Part shown: positions 8,930 to 17,015 of the stretch, one piece after another
How the letters are laid out: every line of letters starts with the position of its first letter
Position numbering within the stretch: position 1 is the first letter of the stretch
Source: Gemmatimonas aurantiaca
GTDB lineage: Bacteria > Gemmatimonadota > Gemmatimonadetes > Gemmatimonadales > Gemmatimonadaceae
DNA: 64,000 nucleotides
Direction: 5' to 3'
Assembly: GCF_037190085.1 (NCBI RefSeq)
Contig: NZ_JBBCJO010000014.1
Coordinates: 1 to 64,000 of the forward strand
Position numbers and translations under genes: made by a program
The notes under the pieces: generated by a model
The model's input: the letters and a program-made list of their open reading frames with translations, nothing else
The model's database searches: none
What the model was told of the DNA's origin: nothing

Positions 8930-9838
8930 ATGTTCCGGGCATTTTCTCCCGTCGTAGCGCGAGCCGCCGTCGGGACCACCGTGATCATGGCGTTGTGCAT
9001 GATGCCCGCATCAGGCCGGGCCCAGAGCAGCGGCACCAAGCCTGATTCGAGTGCCACGAAAGCCGGCAGCACAAAAGGCGGCAGCGCCAAAGCCACCGGG
9101 ACCAAAACCACCGGCACAAGCACGGCGAAGCCCACGACGACCAAAGCGTCGACGAAGGGCGCCAGCACGACGAAGCCGACGACGACCAAGCCCTCCACGG
9201 GTACGACGTCCACGCCGGCAAAGACCACCGCGCCGGCCAAACCCGCAGGCACCACGCAGGGTGCCTCACAGGGCTCGACCGGCGCCGCTCCGTCCTCGGG
9301 TGGCGCGTCCGCCTCAGGGACCTCACGATCCCGGAACGCGACGGGACGTCCCGTACCCTTCACTGACGGGGGCCTTCGTCTCTACGGCGGTGCCGCCAGC
9401 GCTTCACTGGGCTTCGGCACCGGCCTGACAGCGGGACTGGCGTGGCGACTCCTGTCGGTGCGCGACGGGCTCTCCCTCCGCGCCGACATCGCCGGGTCCC
9501 GATTTTCGCAGACGCCTTTGGCCCTGGGTTCCGGCGCGGCCCTGACACAGGCCACACTCACACACGTCGGCGGCAGCCTCTCGGCCGAACTCGCCCTGCG
9601 TCGCACGCCCGGCATCCAGCCCTATATCGGTGCCGGCGTCGGTGTCTATCGCTTCCAGGCCGATGGCCCGGCCGGTCAACAGGGCGTGGGCGCCAACGAC
9701 ATCTTCGCCTCCACCACCGATGTGGCAGGCATTGCCACAGTGGGGCTGCGGCTCACTTCGCGGATCTTCATCGAGGCCCGATACATCACCGTCGGGGACT
9801 TTCAGTCCATTCCATTCACGGCGGGGGTCCGCTTCTGA
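8930..9838 (+). CDS. Outer-membrane beta-barrel protein with long Thr/Lys/Ser linker
   Basis: A 302-residue protein: a signal peptide ending around MPASGRAQS, then a ~100-residue low-complexity stretch of Thr, Lys, Ser, Gly, Pro and Ala (STKGGSAKATG-type repeats), then a ~170-residue domain of alternating hydrophobic strands (GGLRLYGGAASASLGFGTG through FTAGVRF). The C-terminal Phe and amphipathic last strand are typical of OmpA/OmpW-like barrels inserted by BAM. The linker could span periplasm or peptidoglycan. Its stop overlaps the next ATG (TGATG at 9836-9840). Role unknown. Confidence 0.72.
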   Translation: MFRAFSPVVARAAVGTTVIMALCMMPASGRAQSSGTKPDSSATKAGSTKGGSAKATGTKTTGTSTAKPTTTKASTKGASTTKPTTTKPSTGTTSTPAKTTAPAKPAGTTQGASQGSTGAAPSSGGASASGTSRSRNATGRPVPFTDGGLRLYGGAASASLGFGTGLTAGLAWRLLSVRDGLSLRADIAGSRFSQTPLALGSGAALTQATLTHVGGSLSAELALRRTPGIQPYIGAGVGVYRFQADGPAGQQGVGANDIFASTTDVAGIATVGLRLTSRIFIEARYITVGDFQSIPFTAGVRF

Positions 9839-10800
9839 TGCGCCTTCACTTGTCTTCCCATGAGCACGCACATGTGCATCCGCGCCTGAGTGGATGCCGC
9901 CTGTTGCTTTCGCTCGTCGTTGCGGCGCTGTTGACGGCGTGCAGCGGCGGCGACAAGGTCGTCGGTCCCGATGGATCATCTGGTGGCAGCCCCCTGCGAC
10001 TATCGTCGGCCGATTCACAATTCGTGGCCGGCATGATGAGTGCCGCCGCCAGCGATGCGCAGCGCCAGTTGCGTTTCATCACTGCCCCCTCGCTCCCCGG
10101 TCTCGGCAGCGCACAGCCTCCGTGCACACCCACGGTCACCGGTGGGGCCGACAGCAACGGCAACGGCATCCCCGACGACCGCACGCAACAGTACACGGCC
10201 GCGTCCTGCACATTCACGAGCAACGGCGCCACGGGCACGGTAGCCGGCAGCATTCGCCTGCAGGACGCGGGCGGCGTGTATGGGTATCGTCTGACCTACT
10301 CGAACTACACCGTGAGTGCCACCAAGGGCGATTCCCTGGTGCGCACCATCGTCAACGGCAGCTTCGAGTACCGCTATCTCACCGCCACGAGCGCCAGCAC
10401 ACTCGACAACACCGTGGTGGCCATCGAAACCCGTTCCTCGCGCGGCTCGGCGATCCTCACCCGCACGGCCAATCTCACCGGGCAGTTCACGACCACCGGT
10501 ACACTGGCCAGCAATCGCACGTTTCCCGGAGGCACGTTGCAACTCAATGGCTCACTCGGTGTGAGTCTCGCGGTTTCGGGCGACCAGGCGGTGAGTGGGC
10601 AACCCACCACCTTCACGCTCGATATCGCCGTGGCCACTGTCACGGCCATGAACTCCCCATCGGGCTGCAGCTCCGACCCCGCCTTCGATGCGGGCGCCCT
10701 CACCGGTCAGGTGAGCAACGGAGCCACGGGAGCCGTGCGTGTGCAGTTCACCCGCTGCGGCAGTGGAACGTCCACCACGCCGCCGGTCACCAAACGCTGA
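9838..10800 (+). CDS. Hypothetical lipoprotein coupled to the barrel gene
   Basis: A 320-residue protein starting at ATG 9838, which shares a base with the upstream stop codon. The N-terminus has a His-rich stretch (HLSSHEHAHVHPRL), then a lipoprotein signal LLLSLVVAALLTAC. The mature part is Ser/Thr-rich with beta-type sequence (GTVAGSIRLQDAGGVYGYRLTYSNYTV) and four cysteines after the lipidation Cys. No family is recognised. A longer in-frame ORF extends upstream to 9442 but lies inside the barrel gene and lacks a signal peptide. Coupling suggests the two products act together at the outer membrane. Confidence 0.75.
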   Translation: MRLHLSSHEHAHVHPRLSGCRLLLSLVVAALLTACSGGDKVVGPDGSSGGSPLRLSSADSQFVAGMMSAAASDAQRQLRFITAPSLPGLGSAQPPCTPTVTGGADSNGNGIPDDRTQQYTAASCTFTSNGATGTVAGSIRLQDAGGVYGYRLTYSNYTVSATKGDSLVRTIVNGSFEYRYLTATSASTLDNTVVAIETRSSRGSAILTRTANLTGQFTTTGTLASNRTFPGGTLQLNGSLGVSLAVSGDQAVSGQPTTFTLDIAVATVTAMNSPSGCSSDPAFDAGALTGQVSNGATGAVRVQFTRCGSGTSTTPPVTKR

Positions 10801-10860
10801 ATCCACGCCATCGTACGTCGTAGTACACATCGTAGCACACATCGTGGCGCATGTCTTCCC

Positions 10861-10890
10861 GCCGGCACTGGGTCAGTTCCCAGTGCCGGC
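10861..10890. terminator. Bidirectional hairpin terminator between convergent genes
   Basis: A perfect 12-bp stem GCCGGCACTGGG (10861-10872) / CCCAGTGCCGGC (10879-10890) with a 6-base loop. Going rightward it is followed by TTTCGTGTTC, a weak U-tract. The loop contains the TGA stop codon of the minus-strand amidohydrolase (complement of 10873-10875), so that gene ends inside the hairpin. It sits 60 bases after the plus-strand lipoprotein stop and likely serves both transcripts. Confidence 0.75.
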
Positions 10891-13800
10891 TTTCGTGTTC
10901 GGCGCGATGGGCCGATTGGGCACGTCCGGACCAGGGCGCCTGGTCGGATACTGCTCGGCCAGCGTGTTCCCGTCGTACAGGCGTCCGTTCTTCATCACAT
11001 AGCGGATGCTGCCGGAGTTCCGGATGTCAGTGGTGGGATCACGATCGAGCACCAGCAGATCGGCCAGCTTACCCACCTCGAGCGAACCCAGGTCGTTCTG
11101 CAAACCGAGCGCCGTTGCGCCGACGATGGTGGAGACCCGCAGCACTTCGTGCGGCGTGAGACCACCGGTGGCCATGGCCCACATTTCCCAGTGATAGCCC
11201 AGCCCCTGCAACTGTCCGTGGCTGCCGATACCGATGCGGCCGCCGGCATGCAGCACCTTCGCGGCTTCGGTGGCGAGTTGCGGGAAGATGTATTCGTCGT
11301 CGCGGAACCAGCCGCCGGCCGTCCCGCCATTCGGCATGCTCGCCATACGACGACGGGTCTTGAGTGCGAGTTCCTCGTAGGCCGTGAAGCGCTGCAACTT
11401 CGGATTGGCCCATGGATCTTCCTTCGTGTAGAAGTAGTTCTCCGCCCACGGACCGCCGTAGTTCACCAGCAATGTGGGCGTATACGTGCGCTTCGACCAG
11501 GCCAGGAAATCGACGATGTCCGCCCCGAGTGGCACGATGCCCATGGAGTGCTCCAGGCCCGGATAGCCGTCGAGTGTCTCCGTGAGATTGAGCTTCACGT
11601 CGAGTGAACCTTCGGTGGTGGGCATCAGTTGTTGTTCACGGGCGGCCGTGATGATCCACTGGCGCACCTGACGGACACCGGACACGTACATCTTGATCGT
11701 CTTGGTGTCGTAGTAGCTGCTGTAACGTTTGAGCAGACTGCGCGCGTGCTCCTGATCGCGGATGTTGTCGGTGCTGAAGATCCCGGGGCCCGTGGAGTAG
11801 ATACGCGGGCCGATGATCTGTCCCGTTTCCACCAGGTCCTGATACGTGAGCACATCGGTCGTGGCGGTCTGCGGATCACGCGTGGTGGTGACGCCGAACG
11901 CGAGGTTCGCCAGATAGGCCCACGGCTGGGTTTCGTGAATCGAACCGCGTTCGGCGCGCAGGTGCGCATGCGTGTCCACGAATCCGGGAATGACGGTGGC
12001 GCCGGCGAGATCCATTTCCGTGGCTCCGGCGGGTACAGCCACCGTGCCCGCCGCACCGATGGCCGCGATCCGGTTGTTCTTCACGACCACATCGCCACGC
12101 GCGATGACTTCCTCTCCCTTCATGGTGACGAGTCTCGCATTGCGCAGCACCACCGTGGCCGAGGGGATATCGCGCGCGGCCTGCATGACGATGCGCTGTT
12201 CGACCGGTACATAGGGACGTGGACGCGCACTCTCCGGCACACTGTCGCGGCGCGCGACGGCGATGGCCGCATCCCGCGCGGCCGCCGAGTCGGTATCGAA
12301 CGACACGAAGGCATTGCCGATGGACCAGTGAATGCGTTTGCCGTCGCTCGACCATGCCGGGAACTGTCCCCCGATATCGGTGATTTTGCGCGCGGGGAAA
12401 CTCGCCGTGTTCGGATCGGCGATGTTGACGGTGGCCTGCGTGCCGCGCGGCGGAATGGTGATGGTGTAGAAATCCTGATTGATCTGCGCGAGCGCGACGT
12501 CGCCATTCGGCGAGATCATGACGAGTTGCGCCGGCGGCCCCGGGGAATTGGGCTCTTCCGGGAATCGCTGCAATTCGAGCTCGGCCACGGTCAGGTCGGT
12601 GTGTCCGTGATCGTCATCCACCGCACCATCCCCGGCTCCACCGACCACACGCAGATGACGTTGTTCGTCGGTTCCGTCCCAGCGGATGGAGACGAGTCCG
12701 TTGTTGGACGAGAGATAGATGCGCGTGGTGTCACGCGAAAAGTGCGGCTTGTTGCGACCACCGGCACGGGCGATGAACGTGCCCGCTTCTCCAGCCGCGT
12801 TCGTGGAGTTGGCCGGGAACCACACGAGCTGGGTCGTGCCCGTCACTCCCGTCTGATCCCGTCGCCCCTGCGCTCCCGACTGCAGCACCACGATGCGCGC
12901 ACCATTCGGCGACCACACCGGTTGCCGATACGTTCCGGCCATGGCGCTCACCGGCGTCACTCGTGTTGCACGACCGGCCGTCAGTGCGGTGCGATAGAGA
13001 CGTCCGCCATTGTTTGTCCACGTGATCCAGGCCAGCGACCGTCCGTCGGGCGACCATGCCGGTTCCGCTTCGATATCGTCCAGCGCGGAAACACGTCGCG
13101 GCGTGCCCGACGGCCAGTCCATGACATAGAGTCTGTCGAGCGAGATGAAGGCCAACTGCTTCCCGTCGGGGGACATGACCGCATCCCGGATCTGACGCAC
13201 GGTGAACCGGGCGCTGTCGGAGATGGGATAGTTGAAGAACACTTCCGGTCCGACCGCCACATCGGCTTTCACATGGAAAGGTATCTCCGTCTGCCCGCTG
13301 CCGTCGACCGCCACACGCCAGAGTTTCTTGCCATAGCTCGCCACGATCTCCTTGGAATCGGGTGTGAAACTCATGCCGGGCAAGGCGTCGAGCGGCGCGC
13401 GTGTTTCCATCTCGTCGCGCTGTGTGGGATAGGCCAGCCAGCGTTCATCACCCGACGACAGATCGCGAATGCGCAGGCCCGTCTTGTTCTCATAGCGTGA
13501 ACCGTACACGAGCCACTTGCCGTCGGGGCTCAGCGTGGGGCGCACCGCCGATCCATAGCGGGTGGACTGGATCTCGCGCTCACCCGTTTCTCGATCGTAT
13601 GTCCATACCTGATACTGCGGGAACTGTGCGTTGTAGTTCCACGCTCCGGTACGCTGTGTGTACCACAAAGAGCGACCGTCGGGGCTGAAGGCCGCACCGG
13701 CCTGCTGTACCGCCGTGCCCGGCGCGGCGTTGGCCGGCGCCGTGTACAACGGCACACCAGTGCCTCCGCGCACATGGTACATCCACAGTGTCGGCAGAGC

Positions 13801-14286
13801 GCCGCGGAAGCCGCCCTTGCTGGCCACGATGTACTGACCATCGGGCGAATACTCCGGCGACAGATACACATTGGTGCGACCGCGCGTGATCTCCCTGATC
13901 TCCTGCGTGGCAAGATCGATGGTGTGCACATTGTCCGCGCCCTGGCGATCGGAGATGAACACCACGGACTTGCCATCGGGGCTGAACCGCGGCTGTGCAT
14001 CGAATGCCAGACCGCTGGTGATCCGTGTGGCCTCCCCACCGGTGAACGGCATCAGGTACAGATCGCCCAGCATGTCAAATACGATCTGTTTGCCGTCGGG
14101 ACTCACGTCCACCGACAGCCAGGTGCCTTCACGCGTGTCGAGGGCAAAACTGCGCGTGGCTTCGAGCGGCAGCGGTCGGGGCGGTGCACTCCGTGAACCG
14201 GCAGCCTGGGCCTGCGCGGCCAACGACAGCGGGAGAAGCAGGGATGCCGCCAGCACGAGCGGGGACAACTGCAGCGATCGCAACAC
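10873..14286 (-). CDS. Exported TolB-like propeller / amidohydrolase fusion protein
   Basis: 1137 residues from a GTG start at 14286, chosen because AGGAGG (complement of 14293-14298) lies 6 bases upstream and the product then begins directly with a signal peptide (LQLSPLVLAASLLLPLSLAAQAQA). Residues ~40-700 carry repeated PD40/TolB blades of the form 'SPDGK..V/LAF/YxS', e.g. VDVSPDGKQIVFDMLGDLY. Residues ~730-1110 form an amidohydrolase domain with a metal-binding His773-x-His775 in VIPGFVDTHAHL and a later GIGSHGQLQGLGYHWEMW block. Such two-part proteins are periplasmic; peptide- or imide-type substrates are possible but unproven. An in-frame extension to 14445 would precede the signal peptide and is unlikely. 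Confidence 0.87.
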   Translation of the reverse strand: MLRSLQLSPLVLAASLLLPLSLAAQAQAAGSRSAPPRPLPLEATRSFALDTREGTWLSVDVSPDGKQIVFDMLGDLYLMPFTGGEATRITSGLAFDAQPRFSPDGKSVVFISDRQGADNVHTIDLATQEIREITRGRTNVYLSPEYSPDGQYIVASKGGFRGALPTLWMYHVRGGTGVPLYTAPANAAPGTAVQQAGAAFSPDGRSLWYTQRTGAWNYNAQFPQYQVWTYDRETGEREIQSTRYGSAVRPTLSPDGKWLVYGSRYENKTGLRIRDLSSGDERWLAYPTQRDEMETRAPLDALPGMSFTPDSKEIVASYGKKLWRVAVDGSGQTEIPFHVKADVAVGPEVFFNYPISDSARFTVRQIRDAVMSPDGKQLAFISLDRLYVMDWPSGTPRRVSALDDIEAEPAWSPDGRSLAWITWTNNGGRLYRTALTAGRATRVTPVSAMAGTYRQPVWSPNGARIVVLQSGAQGRRDQTGVTGTTQLVWFPANSTNAAGEAGTFIARAGGRNKPHFSRDTTRIYLSSNNGLVSIRWDGTDEQRHLRVVGGAGDGAVDDDHGHTDLTVAELELQRFPEEPNSPGPPAQLVMISPNGDVALAQINQDFYTITIPPRGTQATVNIADPNTASFPARKITDIGGQFPAWSSDGKRIHWSIGNAFVSFDTDSAAARDAAIAVARRDSVPESARPRPYVPVEQRIVMQAARDIPSATVVLRNARLVTMKGEEVIARGDVVVKNNRIAAIGAAGTVAVPAGATEMDLAGATVIPGFVDTHAHLRAERGSIHETQPWAYLANLAFGVTTTRDPQTATTDVLTYQDLVETGQIIGPRIYSTGPGIFSTDNIRDQEHARSLLKRYSSYYDTKTIKMYVSGVRQVRQWIITAAREQQLMPTTEGSLDVKLNLTETLDGYPGLEHSMGIVPLGADIVDFLAWSKRTYTPTLLVNYGGPWAENYFYTKEDPWANPKLQRFTAYEELALKTRRRMASMPNGGTAGGWFRDDEYIFPQLATEAAKVLHAGGRIGIGSHGQLQGLGYHWEMWAMATGGLTPHEVLRVSTIVGATALGLQNDLGSLEVGKLADLLVLDRDPTTDIRNSGSIRYVMKNGRLYDGNTLAEQYPTRRPGPDVPNRPIAPNTKAGTGN

Positions 14287-14292
14287 GAGAAT

Positions 14293-14298
14293 CCTCCT
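14293..14298 (-). promoter_or_regulatory. Consensus ribosome binding site deciding a GTG start
   Basis: On the minus strand AGGAGG is followed after 6 bases by GTG at 14286. It is one of the few perfect Shine-Dalgarno sites in the window and settles the start of the propeller-amidohydrolase gene. Confidence 0.75.
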
Positions 14299-14500
14299 GG
14301 GTTCGACCGGTCCCTGGACATCGGTCCGGCGCATCCCGTCTAATAGGAGCGACGCGAGAGATGAGTGCAAGCGTCGGCATGTTTGTGCGTGTGGGATGCT
14401 TGGGAATGCCTGTCTGATGCGTGTTTTGCGCTGGCCCGGCCGCACCCCGGCTCATACCTTCCTGCCGACCATCCACTCGTCCCTTCCCCGCGAGCCTCGC

Positions 14501-15799
14501 ATGCGTCCTTCGACTGCCGTCGCCACGCTCCTGCTCTCGGCGTCACTTGCCGGCCTCGCCGCAACGTCGTCGCTCTCGGCCCAGCGTGCCGCGGCGCCAC
14601 GCCGTGCCCCCGTCACGGTGATCGAGGATGTGCAGGTCGTCGACGTGCAGGGGCAGACCGTCACCCCGAACCGACGCGTCATCCTGCGCGGCGATTCCAT
14701 TTTCTCGGTCGGGACCCTCGGGGACCGCATGCCTGACACGGTCGATGTCCGGATCGACGGCCGTGGCGGCTTTCTCATCCCCGGGTTGGTCGATCATCAT
14801 GTGCACCTCACTCCTGGCATGACGCGCGCGCTCGTGCAGGCGGCGCGTGGCGGCGTCACCATGGTGAACGCGATGGCCGGCGACAATCGCACGGCAGGCG
14901 AGTATGCGCGGGCCGTGCTCGCCGGGGAACTCATGGGACCGGAGATCGCCTACGCGTCGGTCATGGCGGGTCCCGACTTTTTCGTCGATCCACGCTTCCG
15001 CGGCGCCAGCCTGGGGTTTGCGTTCGGTACGGCGCCGTGGGCGCAAGCCGTCACGGCATCCACCGACATCGTGCGTGCGGTGAGCGCCGCGCGTGGATCT
15101 GGTGCGGAAGCGCTCAAGCTCTACGCCATGATCGACAGTGCGCTGGCCGCGCGACTCATCGTCGAGGCACACCAGCAGGGCATGCGCGTGATAGCCCATG
15201 GCACCGTCTTCCCCGCGAGGCCCTTGCAGCTCGTGGGCGGAGGTGTGGATGTCCTCACGCATGTGCCCTATCTCTCGTGGCAGGGCGCCGCGTCGATCAA
15301 GCCGGAAGACTCGTTCAATCGCGCCAATGGCCCCTACGAGCAGGTGCCGGCCGATGCGCCGGCCATCGAACGCTTGCTGCAGGCCATGCGCGCTCGAGGC
15401 ACCTATCTGGAACCGACGCTGGAAGTCTTCCTTGGCCGGCCAACAACGGCGACAGGCATGCGGGAATGGAGTCTCGCGGTCACTCGACGGGCGCTCGCGC
15501 TCGGCATTCCGATTCTGGCCGGCACCGATGGCATGATCGGCAACGATGCCGAGGCCTTGCCCAACATTCACAAGGAACTGGTCCGGTTGGTCGAGGCGGG
15601 ACTGTCTCCTGGCGCGGCCCTGGCCAGCGCCACCATCGTACCGGCGCGCGCGATGGGTCGTTCGCGTACACACGGAGCGATCGCGCCGGGACGTGTCGCC
15701 GATCTGGTGTTGCTCGACGCCAATCCGCTTGTCGACATCACGGCAACGACGCGGATCAGACAGGTCTTTCTCAAAGGGCGGGCCGTGCGCACGCCGTGA
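14501..15799 (+). CDS. Exported amidohydrolase (imidazolonepropionase/prolidase-like)
   Basis: A 432-residue metal-dependent hydrolase with a signal peptide (AVATLLLSASLAGLAATSSLSAQ). The N-terminal beta-sandwich leads into GLVDHHVHL, with metal ligands His100-x-His102. A Lys in ALKLYAMID fits the carboxylated bridging lysine, further His occur in VIAHGTVFP and VLTHVPYL, and AGTDGMIGND holds the catalytic Asp. The layout fits subtype I amidohydrolases. The frame is open upstream to 13871, but ATG 14501 starts the signal peptide. It is divergent from the other amidohydrolase gene (214 bases apart). Substrate unknown. Confidence 0.87.
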   Translation: MRPSTAVATLLLSASLAGLAATSSLSAQRAAAPRRAPVTVIEDVQVVDVQGQTVTPNRRVILRGDSIFSVGTLGDRMPDTVDVRIDGRGGFLIPGLVDHHVHLTPGMTRALVQAARGGVTMVNAMAGDNRTAGEYARAVLAGELMGPEIAYASVMAGPDFFVDPRFRGASLGFAFGTAPWAQAVTASTDIVRAVSAARGSGAEALKLYAMIDSALAARLIVEAHQQGMRVIAHGTVFPARPLQLVGGGVDVLTHVPYLSWQGAASIKPEDSFNRANGPYEQVPADAPAIERLLQAMRARGTYLEPTLEVFLGRPTTATGMREWSLAVTRRALALGIPILAGTDGMIGNDAEALPNIHKELVRLVEAGLSPGAALASATIVPARAMGRSRTHGAIAPGRVADLVLLDANPLVDITATTRIRQVFLKGRAVRTP

Positions 15800-15860
15800 G
15801 CGGCGGCGGGGCGGAGCAACGGAAAGACGGAAACAATGACAGCAACAACAACTGCAACTA

Positions 15861-15974
15861 CAACAACCAGCCGCGGACTACACGGATGATGCGGATTGGC
15901 GCGGATCAAACGGGGTAGATCCCGTAGTACCCGTGCCAATCCGCATCATCCGTGTAATCCGCGGCGTGTTGTTG
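15861..15974. repeat. Long imperfect palindrome (possible dispersed repeat or RNA hairpin)
   Basis: Arms 15871-15900 and 15935-15964 are 30 bases long with 29 complementary positions; the single mismatch is near the outer end. The 34-base loop holds a smaller hairpin ACGGG/CCCGT (15910-15925). Outside the arms, CAACAAC (15861-15867) and GTTGTTG (15968-15974) are also complementary. It lies 71 bases after the amidohydrolase stop and just before the convergent lipoprotein gene, so termination is possible, but the length and the arm sequence (ACACGGATGATGCGGATTGG core) look more like a mobile palindromic repeat. There is no T-tract. Confidence 0.7.
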
Positions 15975-16040
15975 CTGTTGTGTTTACTGCACTTCCGGGC
16001 GTGCAATCACCCGACGATCACATTGTAGCCGGAGCTCGCT

Positions 16041-16700
16041 TCAGAATTCATCGAACTGCTCCGAGGAACGACCGGTCGAAACCATGTACCCGGAGAAGTG
16101 ATTGATATCGAAGTAGACCGTACCGCCGACGACGGTGGCATTGATCACCTCGTTGAGCGTCGCCGAGCCCGTCGTCGTATTGACCTGGCTCGTATTGGCG
16201 AAATAGCCGCCGCTGAGCGAGGGCTTGATCGGGAGCAGCGTGTACAGCGTCAGCCCGAGCGACTGGCGGAACTGCAGCGGCTTCACGAACTGCGTGCCAT
16301 GCGGCTCGAAGTCGTAGGCCACGGCGCGACCGGCAAGCGCCTTGACGGTGATCGTCATCTGGCTCGTTGGCAGAGCACCAGCCGGAATGATCACTTCCAG
16401 TCCCGTTTCCGGAACCAGCAGCACACCGCCCGTCGCGTTGTTGACCGTCACCGAACGGGTGATGGTTGCGTTGAGCGGAGTGAGGCGAAGAAGTGCCGTG
16501 ACATTGGACAACAGTCCGTTCACGAGTCCGAGCGTGGAACCGAGCAACCCGTTCGACGCCTGAGGTTCAGGGGCGACCGGGGCCGACGGAGCGTCATTGG
16601 CGCACGCTCCGACGGACAAGCTCAGGCCAAGCACCACGGCGGCGCGGCGCGCACGACGGATGAGGCTGACCTTGGGCAAGGTGGTGGTTCCGATAGACAT
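16041..16700 (-). CDS. Hypothetical lipoprotein
   Basis: 219 residues from ATG 16700, preferred over ATG 16706 because AAGGA sits 5 bases before 16700 but abuts 16706. The signal peptide ends in LSLSVGAC, a lipobox. The central region includes GGVLLVPETGLEVIIPAGALP and MTITVKALAGRAVAYDFEPHG, which resemble the strands of ZU5-like or Ig-like extracellular domains. The C-terminal HFSGYMVSTGRS also occurs in ZU5-type proteins. Probably a surface lipoprotein of unknown role. No partner gene is adjacent on this strand. Confidence 0.72.
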   Translation of the reverse strand: MSIGTTTLPKVSLIRRARRAAVVLGLSLSVGACANDAPSAPVAPEPQASNGLLGSTLGLVNGLLSNVTALLRLTPLNATITRSVTVNNATGGVLLVPETGLEVIIPAGALPTSQMTITVKALAGRAVAYDFEPHGTQFVKPLQFRQSLGLTLYTLLPIKPSLSGGYFANTSQVNTTTGSATLNEVINATVVGGTVYFDINHFSGYMVSTGRSSEQFDEF

Positions 16701-17015
16701 GTCCATCCTTGGAGTGAGAGGGTTGTCGACGCAACCGCGTCAGACGGTGGGTATAGCCCACCTGCCGGTGAGATTCGTCACGGCCCCCTACCGACTTGAG
16801 AGTTTCATCACGTGATGGGCACGGTTCGTCAGAATTGTCAGCCGTCACTTTTCCGGCACGGTCCACGCGCATTGTCATGTGACGCAAGCACATAGAGGCT
16901 CTCAAGTTGCCGGGCACAGCAGTCGAAATGAGAAATGACGACAAGTCGGTGCGGGATTCATTGCAAGCGTCTCGCGAACCGGCCCCACGAACCGTTGATC
17001 GAACTCCAGGCGCCG
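16701..17015. other. Divergent promoter region with palindromes
   Basis: Between the divergent lipoprotein and binding-protein genes. A perfect 12-bp palindrome CATCACGTGATG lies at 16806-16817 and could bind a dimeric regulator. A hairpin GGTGGG/CCCACC (16746-16762, 5-base loop) lies in the leader of the minus-strand gene. ACTTGAGAG (16794-16802) and CTCTCAAGT (16899-16907) form a widely spaced inverted repeat. No confident -35/-10 pair could be picked. The right part may be coding if the binding protein starts at 16935. Confidence 0.4.

Noticed and set aside
11629..13500. 623-codon plus-strand open frame over the propeller-amidohydrolase gene
   Set aside because: Antisense shadow with Arg/His/Asp-rich, family-less sequence; the minus-strand gene has blade motifs, HxH and a perfect RBS.
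15568..15939. Minus-strand ORF ending the palindrome, and a similar plus-strand ORF (15896-16105) sharing PHHPC
   Set aside because: The similarity arises because both read opposite arms of the same palindrome; neither has other coding features.
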